NCBI RefSeq assembly: GCF_004331385.1
Contig: NZ_SJON01000001.1
Span: forward strand, 479,788 to 543,787
From: Enterobacter quasihormaechei
Lineage (GTDB): Bacteria; Pseudomonadota; Gammaproteobacteria; Enterobacterales; Enterobacteriaceae
DNA length: 64,000 nucleotides
Direction: 5' to 3'
Below the pieces are notes generated by a model, which did no database searches, was not told the DNA's origin, and was given only the letters and a program-made list of their open reading frames with translations. Below are positions 1 to 8,751 of this stretch, piece by piece. The stretch's first letter is position 1; each line of letters begins with the position of its first letter. A program made the position numbers and the translations under genes.

Positions 1-666
1 GCGATTCCAGGTGGAATAGTTGCGAATGCGCCATGCGCCAACGTTCAAACCCGGACGCAGGTTAACGTACTGGCTGCTGTTATCCTGCTCGCCGCGCTGG
101 CGTGCACGGCTGTGGCTGGCATTTGCGCTGTAGTTAAGCAGGCCGGCAGTGATGCCTTCGTCAAACGCTTTCGGGTCAATGTAACCGCGAGGCACCTGGC
201 CCAGCGCCGTTTGAGGAATGCTCAGCAGCAGCTGCTGGTTGCGAACGCGAAAGGTTGCGGATGCCGCAGGGATGACGCGTATATTGGCGCACTGGCCTTT
301 GGCCATCAGCTGCGGAAATTTTTTGGTCTTGATACCGAGGCTTTTTAAATCGTCCAGGCTAAAACAAGGTTGCAGCGTGCCGTTGCCCTGCGGATCTTTC
401 TCAAGCGTAAAGGTCACGTTGCGGGTATCAATTTTATTATTATTGATAAACACCGCGACCTCATATTTTCCCGGTGCCTGGCCGGGGCCTTTTTCATATA
501 CGGACAGATCGGTTTTTCCCTGCTGGGGATTATCAATATCCAGCAGGGCAGGGTTAAAATAATCATCAGCCATTACCTGCTGGGCAAAGATCGCCATTGC
601 CAGGCCACAAAGAATGGCCAGCAATGATGAAATTCGGCAGGTGAACGGCTTTTTATCGCTGTACAT
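1..666 (-). CDS. Fimbrial outer-membrane usher, N-terminal part (cut by window edge)
   Basis: The reverse strand reads open from ATG at 666 to the window edge, 222 codons, beginning MYSDKKPFTCRI. A signal peptide ends near the ADDYFNPALLDID stretch, which is the typical start of a mature FimD/PapC usher: a periplasmic N-terminal domain that receives chaperone-subunit complexes, followed by the start of the beta barrel (GLLNYSANAS, and NVGAWRIRNYSTW at the edge). Family members run to roughly 800-880 residues, so about three quarters lies outside the window. It starts 24 bases after the chaperone stop, so it is the third gene of a pilin-chaperone-usher operon. The subfamily cannot be named from this part. 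Confidence 0.9.
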   Translation of the reverse strand, partial: MYSDKKPFTCRISSLLAILCGLAMAIFAQQVMADDYFNPALLDIDNPQQGKTDLSVYEKGPGQAPGKYEVAVFINNNKIDTRNVTFTLEKDPQGNGTLQPCFSLDDLKSLGIKTKKFPQLMAKGQCANIRVIPAASATFRVRNQQLLLSIPQTALGQVPRGYIDPKAFDEGITAGLLNYSANASHSRARQRGEQDNSSQYVNLRPGLNVGAWRIRNYSTWNR

Positions 667-690
667 GATTATTTTATTACCGGGGAAGTA

Positions 691-1365
691 TTAATGAACG
701 GATTTAGAGAACGTATGGCTGATGCTGCCGTAATCAGTAATAATGGAATACGTTACGTTCGCGCCCCCGACATTACCCGGTAAGGCAAAATGCGTTTCCG
801 TTTTCGGAACGGCCCAGGTCGCTTTCGTGACTTTCTGACCGTTCAGCGTGACGGTCTGGAAATTCATATAGAAAGGCGTGGGGTTATTCACCACCAGGTC
901 GTTGCCTTCGCGATGCCATTCAAGTTTATCCGCCACATCTTCCGGTCGGCCTTTTACCGCAGACGGGCGATACAGCAGTTTGATGCGGGTGTTGATTGCA
1001 ATTTGCAGCGTATTCACGCCCTCAACGTGCTTTGAGGAAGGGATCGCTTTAATGTTCAACCAGTACAGGGATTCCCTGTCTTCCGGTATATTTCCGCCCG
1101 TACGCACCACGCGCAGAACGTTATCTTCCTGCGCATCCAGACGGAAAAGCGGCGGGGTGATCAGGAACGGGGCTTTGGCCTGGTTTTTACCGCCGGAATC
1201 GACCCAGGACTGCACCAGATAATCCGTCGCATCTGGATTTGAAAGACCAAGAGAAGATTCCTTCTTATCTCCCTGATAGACCAGCCGGGTGCCATTAATA
1301 ATGACGCCTGCATGTGCAGTGGCGGCTACCAGTAAAAGCGTGCTCAGTAAATAACCGTGGCGCAT
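691..1365 (-). CDS. Periplasmic fimbrial chaperone (FimC/PapD family)
   Basis: The 224-residue protein has a signal peptide ending at AHA-GVIINGTRLVY and two immunoglobulin-like domains. The first beta strand and the later NTLQIAINTRIKLLYRP motif are hallmarks of PapD-type chaperones, which donate a strand to pilus subunits in the periplasm. RLDAQEDNVLRVVRTGG and SLYWLNIKAIP are also characteristic. It lies between the pilin and usher genes and is presumably cotranscribed with both. Length and motifs are normal for the family and nothing looks broken. Confidence 0.93.
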   Translation of the reverse strand: MRHGYLLSTLLLVAATAHAGVIINGTRLVYQGDKKESSLGLSNPDATDYLVQSWVDSGGKNQAKAPFLITPPLFRLDAQEDNVLRVVRTGGNIPEDRESLYWLNIKAIPSSKHVEGVNTLQIAINTRIKLLYRPSAVKGRPEDVADKLEWHREGNDLVVNNPTPFYMNFQTVTLNGQKVTKATWAVPKTETHFALPGNVGGANVTYSIITDYGSISHTFSKSVH

Positions 1366-1386
1366 AAAGATTTCTCAATTAATAGA

Positions 1387-1422
1387 GGAGAGAGTAATGC
1401 TCGCAAAAGCATTACTCTCTCC
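1387..1422. repeat. Perfect 15-bp stem-loop between pilin and chaperone genes
   Basis: GGAGAGAGTAATGCT at 1387-1401 and its exact complement at 1408-1422 flank a six-base loop. It follows the pilin stop (1435) by 12 bases in the direction of transcription and has no T-run after it, so it resembles an mRNA-stabilising or partial attenuation hairpin more than a full terminator. Confidence 0.8.
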
Positions 1423-1434
1423 GGATTGATAAGA

Positions 1435-1971
1435 TCAGTTATAAATAACGGTGAAGGTCGATACAGAGTTAGCGGGGCCTGCGGTAATTGCCGCGCCGGT
1501 TTGAATATAACGCGCGCCGAACTCCAGATCGTTAACCGCCGTACCGGAGGTTAATTGATACTGCTGCGACGGCGTATACAGGCTGACCGGCTGCTCTGAC
1601 GCATCCACCAGCTGAATCGCCACGCCCGTCGCCGCATCGGTATCTGGCGTTAAGGCAAGCGTTGAATTGTTATTCGCATCCGGCTTACCGCCGAAATTAA
1701 TCGCAGCGGAGGTGACCGTGTCAGGGCAATTCGTTAACTTAATATCAAACCGCGTTAAGGTGCTGGTAGAGCCTGCACCGGTAAATACCGTTTTAGACAC
1801 TTTACCCAACTGCACATTTAATGGATTACTTAATCCATTTACGACCTGACAAGCAGAATCGATAATTTCACCGGTGAAGTTTATTTGTCCTTCACCGTTT
1901 GTTGCCGCAAACGTGGATGCAGAACATCCCACCGCTGCGACGATGATTAAACCTAAAGCAACCTTGTTCAT
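1435..1971 (-). CDS. Major fimbrial subunit (type 1 pilin family)
   Basis: The 178-residue product starts at ATG 1971 (MNKVALGLIIVAA), preceded by an AGGA ribosome site. A longer reading from 2019 adds a non-signal leader and is less likely. After the signal peptide (cleavage near STFA-ATNG) the mature part opens with GQINFTGEIIDSACQV and has a second cysteine in TNCPD, the conserved disulfide of FimA-type pilins. It ends FTVIYN, the aromatic terminal strand recognised by chaperones. It is the promoter-proximal gene of the fimbrial operon, which suits the most abundant subunit. Confidence 0.92.
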   Translation of the reverse strand: MNKVALGLIIVAAVGCSASTFAATNGEGQINFTGEIIDSACQVVNGLSNPLNVQLGKVSKTVFTGAGSTSTLTRFDIKLTNCPDTVTSAAINFGGKPDANNNSTLALTPDTDAATGVAIQLVDASEQPVSLYTPSQQYQLTSGTAVNDLEFGARYIQTGAAITAGPANSVSTFTVIYN

Positions 1972-2226
1972 AGCAAATCCTGATATGTTTCTGGCGAGAA
2001 CGTTGCCTGGACGTTTCACCGTTGACCCTTAATGACTTTCCGTGGGTTATTTAATCAAAAAATGTATGGTTATGAATTAGCCATAGAAATCACAAATAAT
2101 TGAAAAAAAGGTTGTGTTTATTTTTTATCATCAAAACAGAAGGTTGCCTTGCCTGATAAAAAACTAACGGCCAGCCAGTCATCAGGGCTATATTGTTAAC
2201 AAGATGATGCATTCAGGAGAAATGTC
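1972..2226. other. AT-rich divergent region between fimbrial operon and ybiB
   Basis: About 255 bases with long A and T runs around 2050-2160, presumably holding the promoters of the leftward fimbrial operon and rightward ybiB. I see no inverted repeats typical of a phase-switch element and no ORF worth keeping. A CAGGAG ribosome site precedes ybiB. Confidence 0.5.
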
Positions 2227-3189
2227 GTGGATTACCGCAAAATTATCAAAGAGGTAGGGCGTGGAAAAAACCACGCCCGCGATCTGGACCAGGAAACAGC
2301 CCGTGCGTTGTACACGCACATGCTGAATGGCGACGTGCCGGAACTGGAAATGGGCGGCATACTGATTGCGCTGCGTATTAAAGGGGAAGGTGAGGCGGAG
2401 ATGCGCGGCTTTTATGAGGCCATGCAGTCGCAGACAATGCGCTTAACCCCGCCCGTCACGAAGCCGATGCCGATTGTGATCCCGACCTATAACGGCGCGC
2501 GTAAACAGGCAAACCTCACGCCGCTGCTGGCTATTCTGTTGCAGAAGCTCGGTTTCCCGGTGGTGGTCCATGGCGTGAGCGAAGATCCGACGCGCGTGCT
2601 GACAGAAACCATTCTTGAGCTGTTAGGCATCGAACCGACCCTCCATGCAGGTCAGGCGCAGGCAAAGCTGGAAGGGAACCAGCCGGTCTATATCCCCGTG
2701 AGTGCGCTCTGCCCGCCGCTGGAAAAGCAGCTGGACATGCGCTGGCGCATGGGCGTACGTAACAGCGCTCACACGCTGGCAAAGCTGGTGACGCCGTTTG
2801 CCGAAGACGCCGCGCTGCGTCTTTCCAGCGTCTCCCATCCGGAGTACGTGACGCGCGTCGGGCAATTCTTTGCCGAAATCGGTGGGCGGGCGCTGCTGAT
2901 GCATGGAACCGAAGGGGAGGTTTACGCCAATCCCCAGCGTTGTCCGCAGATGATGCTCATTGAGCCTGCCGGGACCCGCGTTGTGCTCGAACGTGGGGAA
3001 GAAAGCAGCGATGTCATTCTGCCTGAATCGAAAGATCCGCAGGTTACCGCGCACTGGATCGTGCAGTGTCTGGCCGGAAAGGTGCCGGTTCCGCAGTCGA
3101 TCCGGCTGCAAATGGCCTGCTGCCTGCTGGCTACGGGAGAAGTGGAGACGGTAGAAGCCGGAATGCAGCGCGTGGCGCAGTCCTTTTAA
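2227..3189 (+). CDS. ybiB: YbiB, TrpD2-type nucleic-acid-binding protein
   Basis: The 320-residue protein (MDYRKIIKEVGRGKNHARDLD) matches E. coli YbiB, a homolog of anthranilate phosphoribosyltransferase TrpD that is known to bind nucleic acids instead of making tryptophan precursors. The N-terminal helical domain carries the DLDQETARALYTHMLNGDVPELEMGGILIALRIKGE pattern of the TrpD/nucleoside phosphorylase fold. The start is GTG, seven bases after CAGGAG; the ATG five bases upstream is out of frame. In E. coli the neighbour upstream is dinG, whereas here it is a fimbrial operon. Confidence 0.9.
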   Translation: MDYRKIIKEVGRGKNHARDLDQETARALYTHMLNGDVPELEMGGILIALRIKGEGEAEMRGFYEAMQSQTMRLTPPVTKPMPIVIPTYNGARKQANLTPLLAILLQKLGFPVVVHGVSEDPTRVLTETILELLGIEPTLHAGQAQAKLEGNQPVYIPVSALCPPLEKQLDMRWRMGVRNSAHTLAKLVTPFAEDAALRLSSVSHPEYVTRVGQFFAEIGGRALLMHGTEGEVYANPQRCPQMMLIEPAGTRVVLERGEESSDVILPESKDPQVTAHWIVQCLAGKVPVPQSIRLQMACCLLATGEVETVEAGMQRVAQSF

Positions 3190-3191
3190 AT

Positions 3192-3221
3192 AAAAAAAAG
3201 CCCGTCCAGTGGCGGACGGGC
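3192..3221 (-). terminator. Rho-independent terminator for ybiJ
   Basis: On the reverse strand GCCCGTCC, a six-base loop and GGACGGGC are followed by eight T. It serves the leftward ybiJ gene and may also act on ybiB, since the A-run lies on its other side. Confidence 0.8.
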
Positions 3222-3305
3222 AAACAAAGGGTAACAACAACAGGGTCAATGAGGGTTGGAGCATCTCACCAGAGGGAGGGTGAGGGTGAAGCAAAATTCG
3301 TTCGA

Positions 3306-3566
3306 TTATTTGTAGATAACCGCAGTACCGCTCAGTTTGTTATTACCGTTAGCGGAGGTAATGGTGTATCCACTTGCGCCGGCAGCCGCTGCTTTCTCAG
3401 CCAGTTTTGCTTCCAGACCGTCCAGCGTAGTTGCGCCTTCTGCACTCACCACACCGATTTTATTCAGATTCTGTGCCTGAGTAGAAGAAACAGGCTCTAC
3501 AGCGAAAGCGCCGAAAGAGAGAGCGGACAGGGCAACAGCAGCAACAGCATATTTGATCGTTTTCAT
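3306..3566 (-). CDS. ybiJ: YbiJ, DUF1471/YhcN-family periplasmic small protein
   Basis: The 86-residue protein starting MKTIKYAVAAVALSALSFGAFA has a clear signal peptide and a DUF1471 core: a short strand (KIGVVSAEGATTLDGLEAKLAEKAAAAGASGYTI) and the characteristic ending GTAVIYK. Family members are periplasmic and stress- or biofilm-related in enterobacteria, but the biochemical role is unknown. The upstream in-frame extension to 3677 lacks signal-peptide character and was discarded. A second family member (mcbA) lies 0.7 kb away. Confidence 0.85.
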   Translation of the reverse strand: MKTIKYAVAAVALSALSFGAFAVEPVSSTQAQNLNKIGVVSAEGATTLDGLEAKLAEKAAAAGASGYTITSANGNNKLSGTAVIYK

Positions 3567-3851
3567 GGCTAATTTCTCGCAGGTTATTCTGTTAAGGGGA
3601 CGATGTTCCGTCGATGTGATAAGTATCACGCTTTTTTGCGAGAGATAAAATCGAAGAGAATTGACGTGGTTGCTCAAAAAATTTGAATGACAAATAACTT
3701 ATTGATTATTAATAAATTCAGACGCACGATTTACACTTCTTGCTGAAGCGCTTTACAGAACGGATGGCAAGGGCACGTTTTGCTACGCGCTTCGCTAAAA
3801 GTCGTGAGCGTAAAGGAAGCGGCAAGTGGGGTTAGCTTCGGTAAAGGAAAG

Positions 3852-4118
3852 TCAACGTAACTGGCTGTCTTTCGATCCTCTGCGATTATATCCTGAATGT
3901 GAAGCGTTTTTTGAATCTTTCTCCTGCTGGCAGGCGATGCAAAGCCGTACACCGGGAATGGCTTTACGCCGTGCCTCGGGAATGGGTTCCCCGCACTCTT
4001 CGCATTCCGTCAAACTTTCGCCGCGCGGAATTTCGCCACGAGCACGCGCGACCGCATCTTCAATGGTACTGTTCATCTGTTCGTTAACGGCGTCGTCATT
4101 CGCCCAACCGGAAGCCAT
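3852..4118 (-). CDS. ybiI: YbiI, DksA/TraR C4-type zinc-finger protein
   Basis: The 88-residue product (MASGWANDDAVNEQMNSTIEDAVARARGEIPRGES) matches E. coli YbiI in length and ends identically with NRRGSKDSQLR. Four cysteines in CEECG and CIACQ form the DksA-type zinc finger. It lacks the long coiled coil of DksA, so any RNA polymerase secondary-channel role is unproven. The start was set at the conserved MASG; an upstream ATG would add nine residues. In E. coli ybiX and fiu follow, but here mcbA is next. Confidence 0.9.
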   Translation of the reverse strand: MASGWANDDAVNEQMNSTIEDAVARARGEIPRGESLTECEECGEPIPEARRKAIPGVRLCIACQQEKDSKNASHSGYNRRGSKDSQLR

Positions 4119-4197
4119 ACTGTTCCCCTGAGTGGTTAAAGCCATATTATCAATATGGGGTTAAAAAACGCACAGTCAAGGCGCAGAGAAAGAGAAC

Positions 4198-4220
4198 TGC
4201 ATCCGCAGGACGGATGCAGT
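4198..4220 (-). terminator. Stem-loop downstream of mcbA
   Basis: CTGCATCCG and its complement CGGATGCAG are separated by five bases, with a pyrimidine-rich tract (TTCTCTTTCT) after it on the reverse strand. It probably ends the mcbA transcript, but it is a weak terminator by T content. Confidence 0.5.
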
Positions 4221-4235
4221 CCGGAAGGAGGTGGG

Positions 4236-4502
4236 TTATTTATAGATAGTCGCGGTACCGTACATATGGTTATCGCCACCGGCGGCGTTTACCACGAAGC
4301 CTTTAGCCCCTTCCTGACGGGCTTTTTCGGCCAGCTTGTCCTGAAGGTCATCAAGGTTGCTTGCCCGGCTGACGGAGACAGTCCCGGCAGCGCGTAGCTG
4401 ACCGGTGTCGGTGCTGTCGGTCAGAGGCTGAACGGACCAGGCGGAGAACGATGCGCCTGCCAGCGCACCCGCAATAATAAAGGTCAGATACGTTTTCATC
4501 AT
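4236..4502 (-). CDS. mcbA: McbA-like DUF1471 periplasmic protein
   Basis: The 88-residue protein has a signal peptide (MMKTYLTFIIAGALAGASFSAWS) followed by a DUF1471 domain (GTVSVSRASNLDDLQDKLAEKARQEGAKGFVVNAAGGDNHMYGTATIYK). It resembles E. coli McbA, which affects colanic acid and mucoidy when derepressed, and it occupies the same place just before rlmF. Two ATG codons in tandem (4502 and 4499) follow an AGGA site, and either could start translation. No McbR gene is in the window. Confidence 0.8.
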   Translation of the reverse strand: MMKTYLTFIIAGALAGASFSAWSVQPLTDSTDTGQLRAAGTVSVSRASNLDDLQDKLAEKARQEGAKGFVVNAAGGDNHMYGTATIYK

Positions 4503-4740
4503 CACATCCTCAGGGAAACAACAGGTGATTCCTTTTTAGTTTAGAAGCCTGACGAGGGTGATTTAACGCAAAAATTTGATGATGATCTGCGTGTTTTTTG
4601 AACGATAAATACTGACAATTTGCTGACAGATCATAGACATACAGGTGGCTGATTTTTGTCGTTTTTTTGAGCGGCTCAGAGAGATATTTACCCCCGCGCC
4701 GTCACAGGGTATCTTACGCGGCTGTTTAAAGGAGAATGCC

Positions 4741-5652
4741 ATGACTTCCCAAAAGCCGGGATTGCACCCGCGTAACCGCCACCGTAGCCGCTACGACATG
4801 AAAGCCCTGTGCCAGAGCTGCCCTGAGTTGCAGGATTTTATCGTTCAGACCCCAGCCGGTGAACCGTCGGTCAACTTCGCCGATCCGCTGGCGGTTAAAA
4901 CGCTGAACAAAGCGCTGCTGGCCCATTTTTATGGCGTTACGCACTGGGACATCCCTGAAGGCTTTCTCTGCCCGCCGGTGCCGGGGCGTGCGGATTACGT
5001 CCACCACCTTGCCGATCTGCTGGCGGAGGACCACGATGGCGTAGTGCCGAAACAGGCTACCGTTCTTGATATCGGTACCGGCGCGAACCTGATTTATCCC
5101 CTCATAGGCGCGCATGAGTACCAGTGGCGATTTACCGGCAGCGAGATCGGTAACGAAGCGTTCGCCAGCGCGCAGGCCATTATTAACGCTAACCCGGGGT
5201 TAAGCCGAGCCGTTCGCCTGCGTCGTCAGAAGGATGCGGCCGCTATTTTCAACGGCATTATTCACAAGAACGAAAATTATGATGCCACCCTGTGCAACCC
5301 GCCGTTCCACGACTCCGCCGCCTCTGCACGGGCGGGAAGCGAACGCAAGCGGCGTAACCTGGGTCAGGCTGAAGATGGCGCGCTGAACTTTGGCGGCCAG
5401 CAGCAGGAGCTGTGGTGCGAGGGCGGGGAAGTGGCCTTTATTCTGCGCATGATTGCCGAGAGTAAAGGCTTCGGTCGCCAGGTGAAATGGTTTACCACGC
5501 TGGTCTCCCGTGGCGATAACCTGCCGCCGCTGTACCGTGCGCTCACCGACGTCGGTGCGGTGAAGGTCGTCAAAAAAGAGATGGCGCAGGGCCAGAAGCA
5601 GAGCCGCTTTATCGCCTGGACCTTTATGGACGATAACAAACGCCGCAAATAG
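4741..5652 (+). CDS. rlmF: RlmF, 23S rRNA adenine-1618 N6-methyltransferase
   Basis: The 303-residue enzyme methylates A1618 of 23S rRNA using S-adenosylmethionine. The SAM-binding motif appears as [16 protein letters not shown] near residue 110 and the catalytic NPPFH motif near residue 183, both diagnostic. Translation starts at ATG 4741 behind AAGGAG; an in-frame upstream extension to 4645 lacks a ribosome site and is not conserved with E. coli RlmF. The gene stands alone and converges on ybiO with a REP unit between them. Confidence 0.95.
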   Translation: MTSQKPGLHPRNRHRSRYDMKALCQSCPELQDFIVQTPAGEPSVNFADPLAVKTLNKALLAHFYGVTHWDIPEGFLCPPVPGRADYVHHLADLLAEDHDGVVPKQATVLDIGTGANLIYPLIGAHEYQWRFTGSEIGNEAFASAQAIINANPGLSRAVRLRRQKDAAAIFNGIIHKNENYDATLCNPPFHDSAASARAGSERKRRNLGQAEDGALNFGGQQQELWCEGGEVAFILRMIAESKGFGRQVKWFTTLVSRGDNLPPLYRALTDVGAVKVVKKEMAQGQKQSRFIAWTFMDDNKRRK

Positions 5653-5661
5653 CACCCCATC

Positions 5662-5693
5662 GTAGGCCGGGTAAGGCGAAGCCGCCACCCGGC
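5662..5693. repeat. REP element between rlmF and ybiO
   Basis: The palindrome GCCGGGTAAGGCG...CGCCACCCGGC is a typical enterobacterial REP unit, placed between convergent genes. Confidence 0.85.
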
Positions 5694-5697
5694 TCGG

Positions 5698-7908
5698 TTA
5701 CAGCGTCGGCTCCTGCGGAGGGAGCGGCGAAGCGGGCGGCGGCAATACCTGATACGTCTGCACCGGCGCTCTCACGTTCGCCAGATCGAAGTGTTTTTTC
5801 ACCATGCTGTCGAGGGCAAAGCGCACCGTCCACTGTTTTAGCGGCTGGGTGGTAAACGACACGCGCAGGGTAAAGGCGGTGTTCGTCAGCCCGACGATGC
5901 CCGCGAACGACGGCTCGCCAATCACCAGTCCGCGAATATCTTCCATCTCCATCAGCTCGCTCACCGCAGCGCGCAGCGCCTGCTTCGCCTTATCGGCATC
6001 TTCGTGACGATCGACGTCGTAATTTGCCACCACCGAACCAATGCCGCGCACAAAGTTGGCAAAAGTGGTGATCGATGACCACGGAATAATGTGGTACGCC
6101 CCGGTATCCTGACGCACGCCTACCGAACGAATGGACATCCGCTCAACCGTGCCGGTGAGCGATCCGATGGTCACCAGATCACCGGTGTTCATCCCGTTCT
6201 CAAACTGGATGAAAACGCCGGTGATAATATCTTTAACCAGCGTCTGTGAACCGAAGGAGATCGCCAGCCCCAGCGCACCGGCACCTGCCAGCAGCGGGGC
6301 GATATTGACCCCGATTTCCGACAGCACAATCATGATGGTAATGGTACTGATGATCACCGCCAGCGCGTTGCGGCACAGGGTCAGCAGCGTGCGGGCGCGG
6401 GCGCTCGGCAGCGGCCTGCCGTGAACATCCGACACCAGCCGGTTCTCGATAAGGCTTGCCAGCAGCGTCCAGCCCACGGCGGAGAAGAACAGGATCAGCG
6501 CGATACGAATAAGAATATCGACGGTTTTTTCCCCCGCGCCGTTATGCAGCCAGTTCCAGAAGTCAAACAGGCCCCACGCGTTCAGCAGCAGCATGATGGC
6601 CACGCAGACGGTCAGAATGCGCGCGACCTTCAGCGACACCGACGTCCAGCCATTTACCCGTTTTTGCAGCTCCGGGTAATTCCGCTGAACCTGCGGCGAC
6701 AGGGTGATGGTTTTCGACAGCCAGCGGGAAAGCAGGCCAGAAACAAACGCCGCTATGCCGATAATCGCCAGGCTTTTGAACGTCGCCCCCATCATAAATT
6801 TCAGGCTGTTGCCCGGGTCGAACAGGGAGAAGAAGCACAGCACGATAAAATAGGCGCTGGCCAGCCAGTGCCATACCAGCGCAAAGGCCCGAATAAACAG
6901 GCTGAAAAAGGAGAGGGAGCGATCGGCCAGGTTCAGCAGGCTGTCGGTGATGGCCTTTTTATTGTGGAAGATGAGGTACAGCGCCCAGACGGTAATGAAG
7001 AGCATGATCAGCACGTTCGCCAGCGCGCCGAACTGCACGTTCACCTGGTTGGAGATAATCGGCACGGCGACCAGCAGGCCGTAGCCGATCAACCCGCTCA
7101 GCACGCTCAGCCGCACCGCCCAGTATTTGGCGCTCCGATCCTGAATGGCGAAGGGGCGAAGGTCCGGCACGTTCGGGCAGAATATTAGCCGCAGCAGCGC
7201 CTTAAAGAACTCGATCAGGGCAAAGGCGTTCAGGAACAGCCCCTGCTGGAAGGCGATGGTTTTATTCCCGGTATTAAGCCGGTCGGCCAGCAGCTGACCG
7301 ACAAACAGCGTCAGCGCCAGCAGCAGCAAATCGATGATAAAGGCCCCGGTAATCATGGCCGGGAGATGCAGCCAGCTGCTTTTATGCTGATTCTTTTTAC
7401 GCCCCCACTGGCCCATCTTCCGGTAGAGCGGCCAGACGCACAGACGCAGCAGCCAGTAAAAGATAAATACCGCACCCGCCAGAATAGAAAACTGCGTGGC
7501 GGCTGCGGAGAAAGTGTGGGGGTTAAAAGGCTTATGCGAGGTGCCAATCAGGTTGCGATAGAGCTGGGCAAAACGCGACGACAGGGCTTCCCCGTAGCGG
7601 CGGCTGATGTCGGTGACGTTTTCCAGCACCGTCTTTTCTTCTTCGGCTTCCGGCGGCGCTATGGTCGGAACCGGATCCTGAGGCGGCGTGGCGGCCACCT
7701 TCCTCAACTGATCGATCAGCTCCTGCCGGGACGTGTCGTTCTCAAGCACGTCGGCAAGCGCGCTGTAGGCGGCTTTTTTCTTTTCAGCGTCCGGTTCTGG
7801 GGCCGCATTTTGCTGAGTGGCGGTGGCTCCGGTGTTGACGCCGGGAATGGTTACAGCGAGCGATGGCGCGCTAAACAGGCTAAACAGGAGTAACAGGATC
7901 CACGGCAC
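5698..7908 (-). CDS. ybiO: YbiO, large MscS-family mechanosensitive channel
   Basis: The 736-residue inner-membrane protein has a signal peptide, a periplasmic N-terminal part, many transmembrane segments and a C-terminal MscS core. Signature segments are the pore helix GAGALGLAISFGSQTLVKDIITGVFIQFEN and the beta domain GDLVTIGSLTGTVERMSIRSVGVR. Such channels release solutes on hypoosmotic shock; E. coli YbiO has been recorded as a channel of moderate conductance. The start is GTG at 7908, directly after GGAGG. The longer reading to 8007 has no support. The C-terminal tail is proline-rich. Confidence 0.93.
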   Translation of the reverse strand: MPWILLLLFSLFSAPSLAVTIPGVNTGATATQQNAAPEPDAEKKKAAYSALADVLENDTSRQELIDQLRKVAATPPQDPVPTIAPPEAEEEKTVLENVTDISRRYGEALSSRFAQLYRNLIGTSHKPFNPHTFSAAATQFSILAGAVFIFYWLLRLCVWPLYRKMGQWGRKKNQHKSSWLHLPAMITGAFIIDLLLLALTLFVGQLLADRLNTGNKTIAFQQGLFLNAFALIEFFKALLRLIFCPNVPDLRPFAIQDRSAKYWAVRLSVLSGLIGYGLLVAVPIISNQVNVQFGALANVLIMLFITVWALYLIFHNKKAITDSLLNLADRSLSFFSLFIRAFALVWHWLASAYFIVLCFFSLFDPGNSLKFMMGATFKSLAIIGIAAFVSGLLSRWLSKTITLSPQVQRNYPELQKRVNGWTSVSLKVARILTVCVAIMLLLNAWGLFDFWNWLHNGAGEKTVDILIRIALILFFSAVGWTLLASLIENRLVSDVHGRPLPSARARTLLTLCRNALAVIISTITIMIVLSEIGVNIAPLLAGAGALGLAISFGSQTLVKDIITGVFIQFENGMNTGDLVTIGSLTGTVERMSIRSVGVRQDTGAYHIIPWSSITTFANFVRGIGSVVANYDVDRHEDADKAKQALRAAVSELMEMEDIRGLVIGEPSFAGIVGLTNTAFTLRVSFTTQPLKQWTVRFALDSMVKKHFDLANVRAPVQTYQVLPPPASPLPPQEPTL

Positions 7909-7992
7909 GGCGTCCTCCGGCAAAAATATCGTGCAAAATGATAAGTATAGAGGGCGAGACGCGGAGGGGAGTTTTTGGGAACAATCCGGCGT

Positions 7993-8016
7993 AAAAAAGC
8001 CGGGCATGCCCGGCTC
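7993..8016 (-). terminator. Rho-independent terminator of glnHPQ
   Basis: On the reverse strand AGCCGGGC and GCCCGGCT form a tight hairpin followed by six T, 13 bases after the glnQ stop. Confidence 0.88.
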
Positions 8017-8028
8017 AGTGTGTGGCTA

Positions 8029-8751
8029 TCAGGAGACGTGTTGCAGGAATTCCTGGAGACGCTGGCTCGGTGGGTTCGCAATCAGCGCCTGCGGATTGCC
8101 GTCTTCCGCGATACGGCCCTTATCAATGAAGATCAGACGAGACGCCACTTTTTCGGCAAAGCCGATTTCGTGGGTCACGATCACCATCGTCATGCCTTCT
8201 TCCGCCAGATCCTGCATCACTTTCAGCACCTCGTGACGCAGCTCCGGGTCGAGCGCGGACGTGGGCTCATCAAACAGCATCATCTTTGGCTTCACCGCCA
8301 GCGCACGGGCAATGGCCACGCGCTGCTGCTGGCCGCCGGACAGCTCTGACGGGTAGTGGTGGGCACGCTCTGCCAGACCCACTTTCGCCAGCAGATCTTT
8401 GGCCTGCGCTTCCGCCGCCGCTTTGCTGGCCCCGCGCACGCGCAGGGGGCCAAACATGACGTTTTCCAGCGCCGTCAGGTGCGGGAACAGGTAAAACTGC
8501 TGGAATACCATGCCCGCTTCCTGGCGGATCAGGCGCTCGTCCACTTTCGGATCGTTAACCTTCAGGCCATCGACGATCAGATCGCCGCTGGTGATCTCCT
8601 CGAGCTTGTTAATGCAGCGCAGCAGGGTGGATTTACCGGAACCGGACGGCCCGATGATCACCACCACTTCGCCCTGCCTGATGTTCAAATCGATATTGTG
8701 CAGCACCTGGGTTGGGCCGAAGTGCTTGGAAACGTTTTTAAATTCAATCAC
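8029..8751 (-). CDS. glnQ: Glutamine ABC transporter ATP-binding protein
   Basis: The 240-residue ATPase is nearly identical to E. coli GlnQ ([28 protein letters not shown]). The Walker A motif GPSGSGKS, the signature LSGGQQQR and the Walker B segment [13 protein letters not shown] are all intact. It powers glutamine import through GlnP. The start is GTG, overlapping the glnP stop by four bases (GTGA), so translation is coupled. It is the last gene of the glnHPQ operon and is followed by a strong terminator. Confidence 0.97.
   Translation of the reverse strand: MIEFKNVSKHFGPTQVLHNIDLNIRQGEVVVIIGPSGSGKSTLLRCINKLEEITSGDLIVDGLKVNDPKVDERLIRQEAGMVFQQFYLFPHLTALENVMFGPLRVRGASKAAAEAQAKDLLAKVGLAERAHHYPSELSGGQQQRVAIARALAVKPKMMLFDEPTSALDPELRHEVLKVMQDLAEEGMTMVIVTHEIGFAEKVASRLIFIDKGRIAEDGNPQALIANPPSQRLQEFLQHVS

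Noticed and set aside
1972..2226. Possible phase-variable promoter of the fimbrial operon
   Set aside because: No inverted repeats flanking the region and no recombinase gene in view.
3731..3952. 73-codon ORF with CPCHPFC near its end, after ybiI
   Set aside because: It overlaps ybiI in another frame on the same strand, has no ribosome site and no similarity that I recognise.
6421..7188. 255-codon ORF opposite ybiO
   Set aside because: Antisense shadow, rich in Q, R and P, no start signals.
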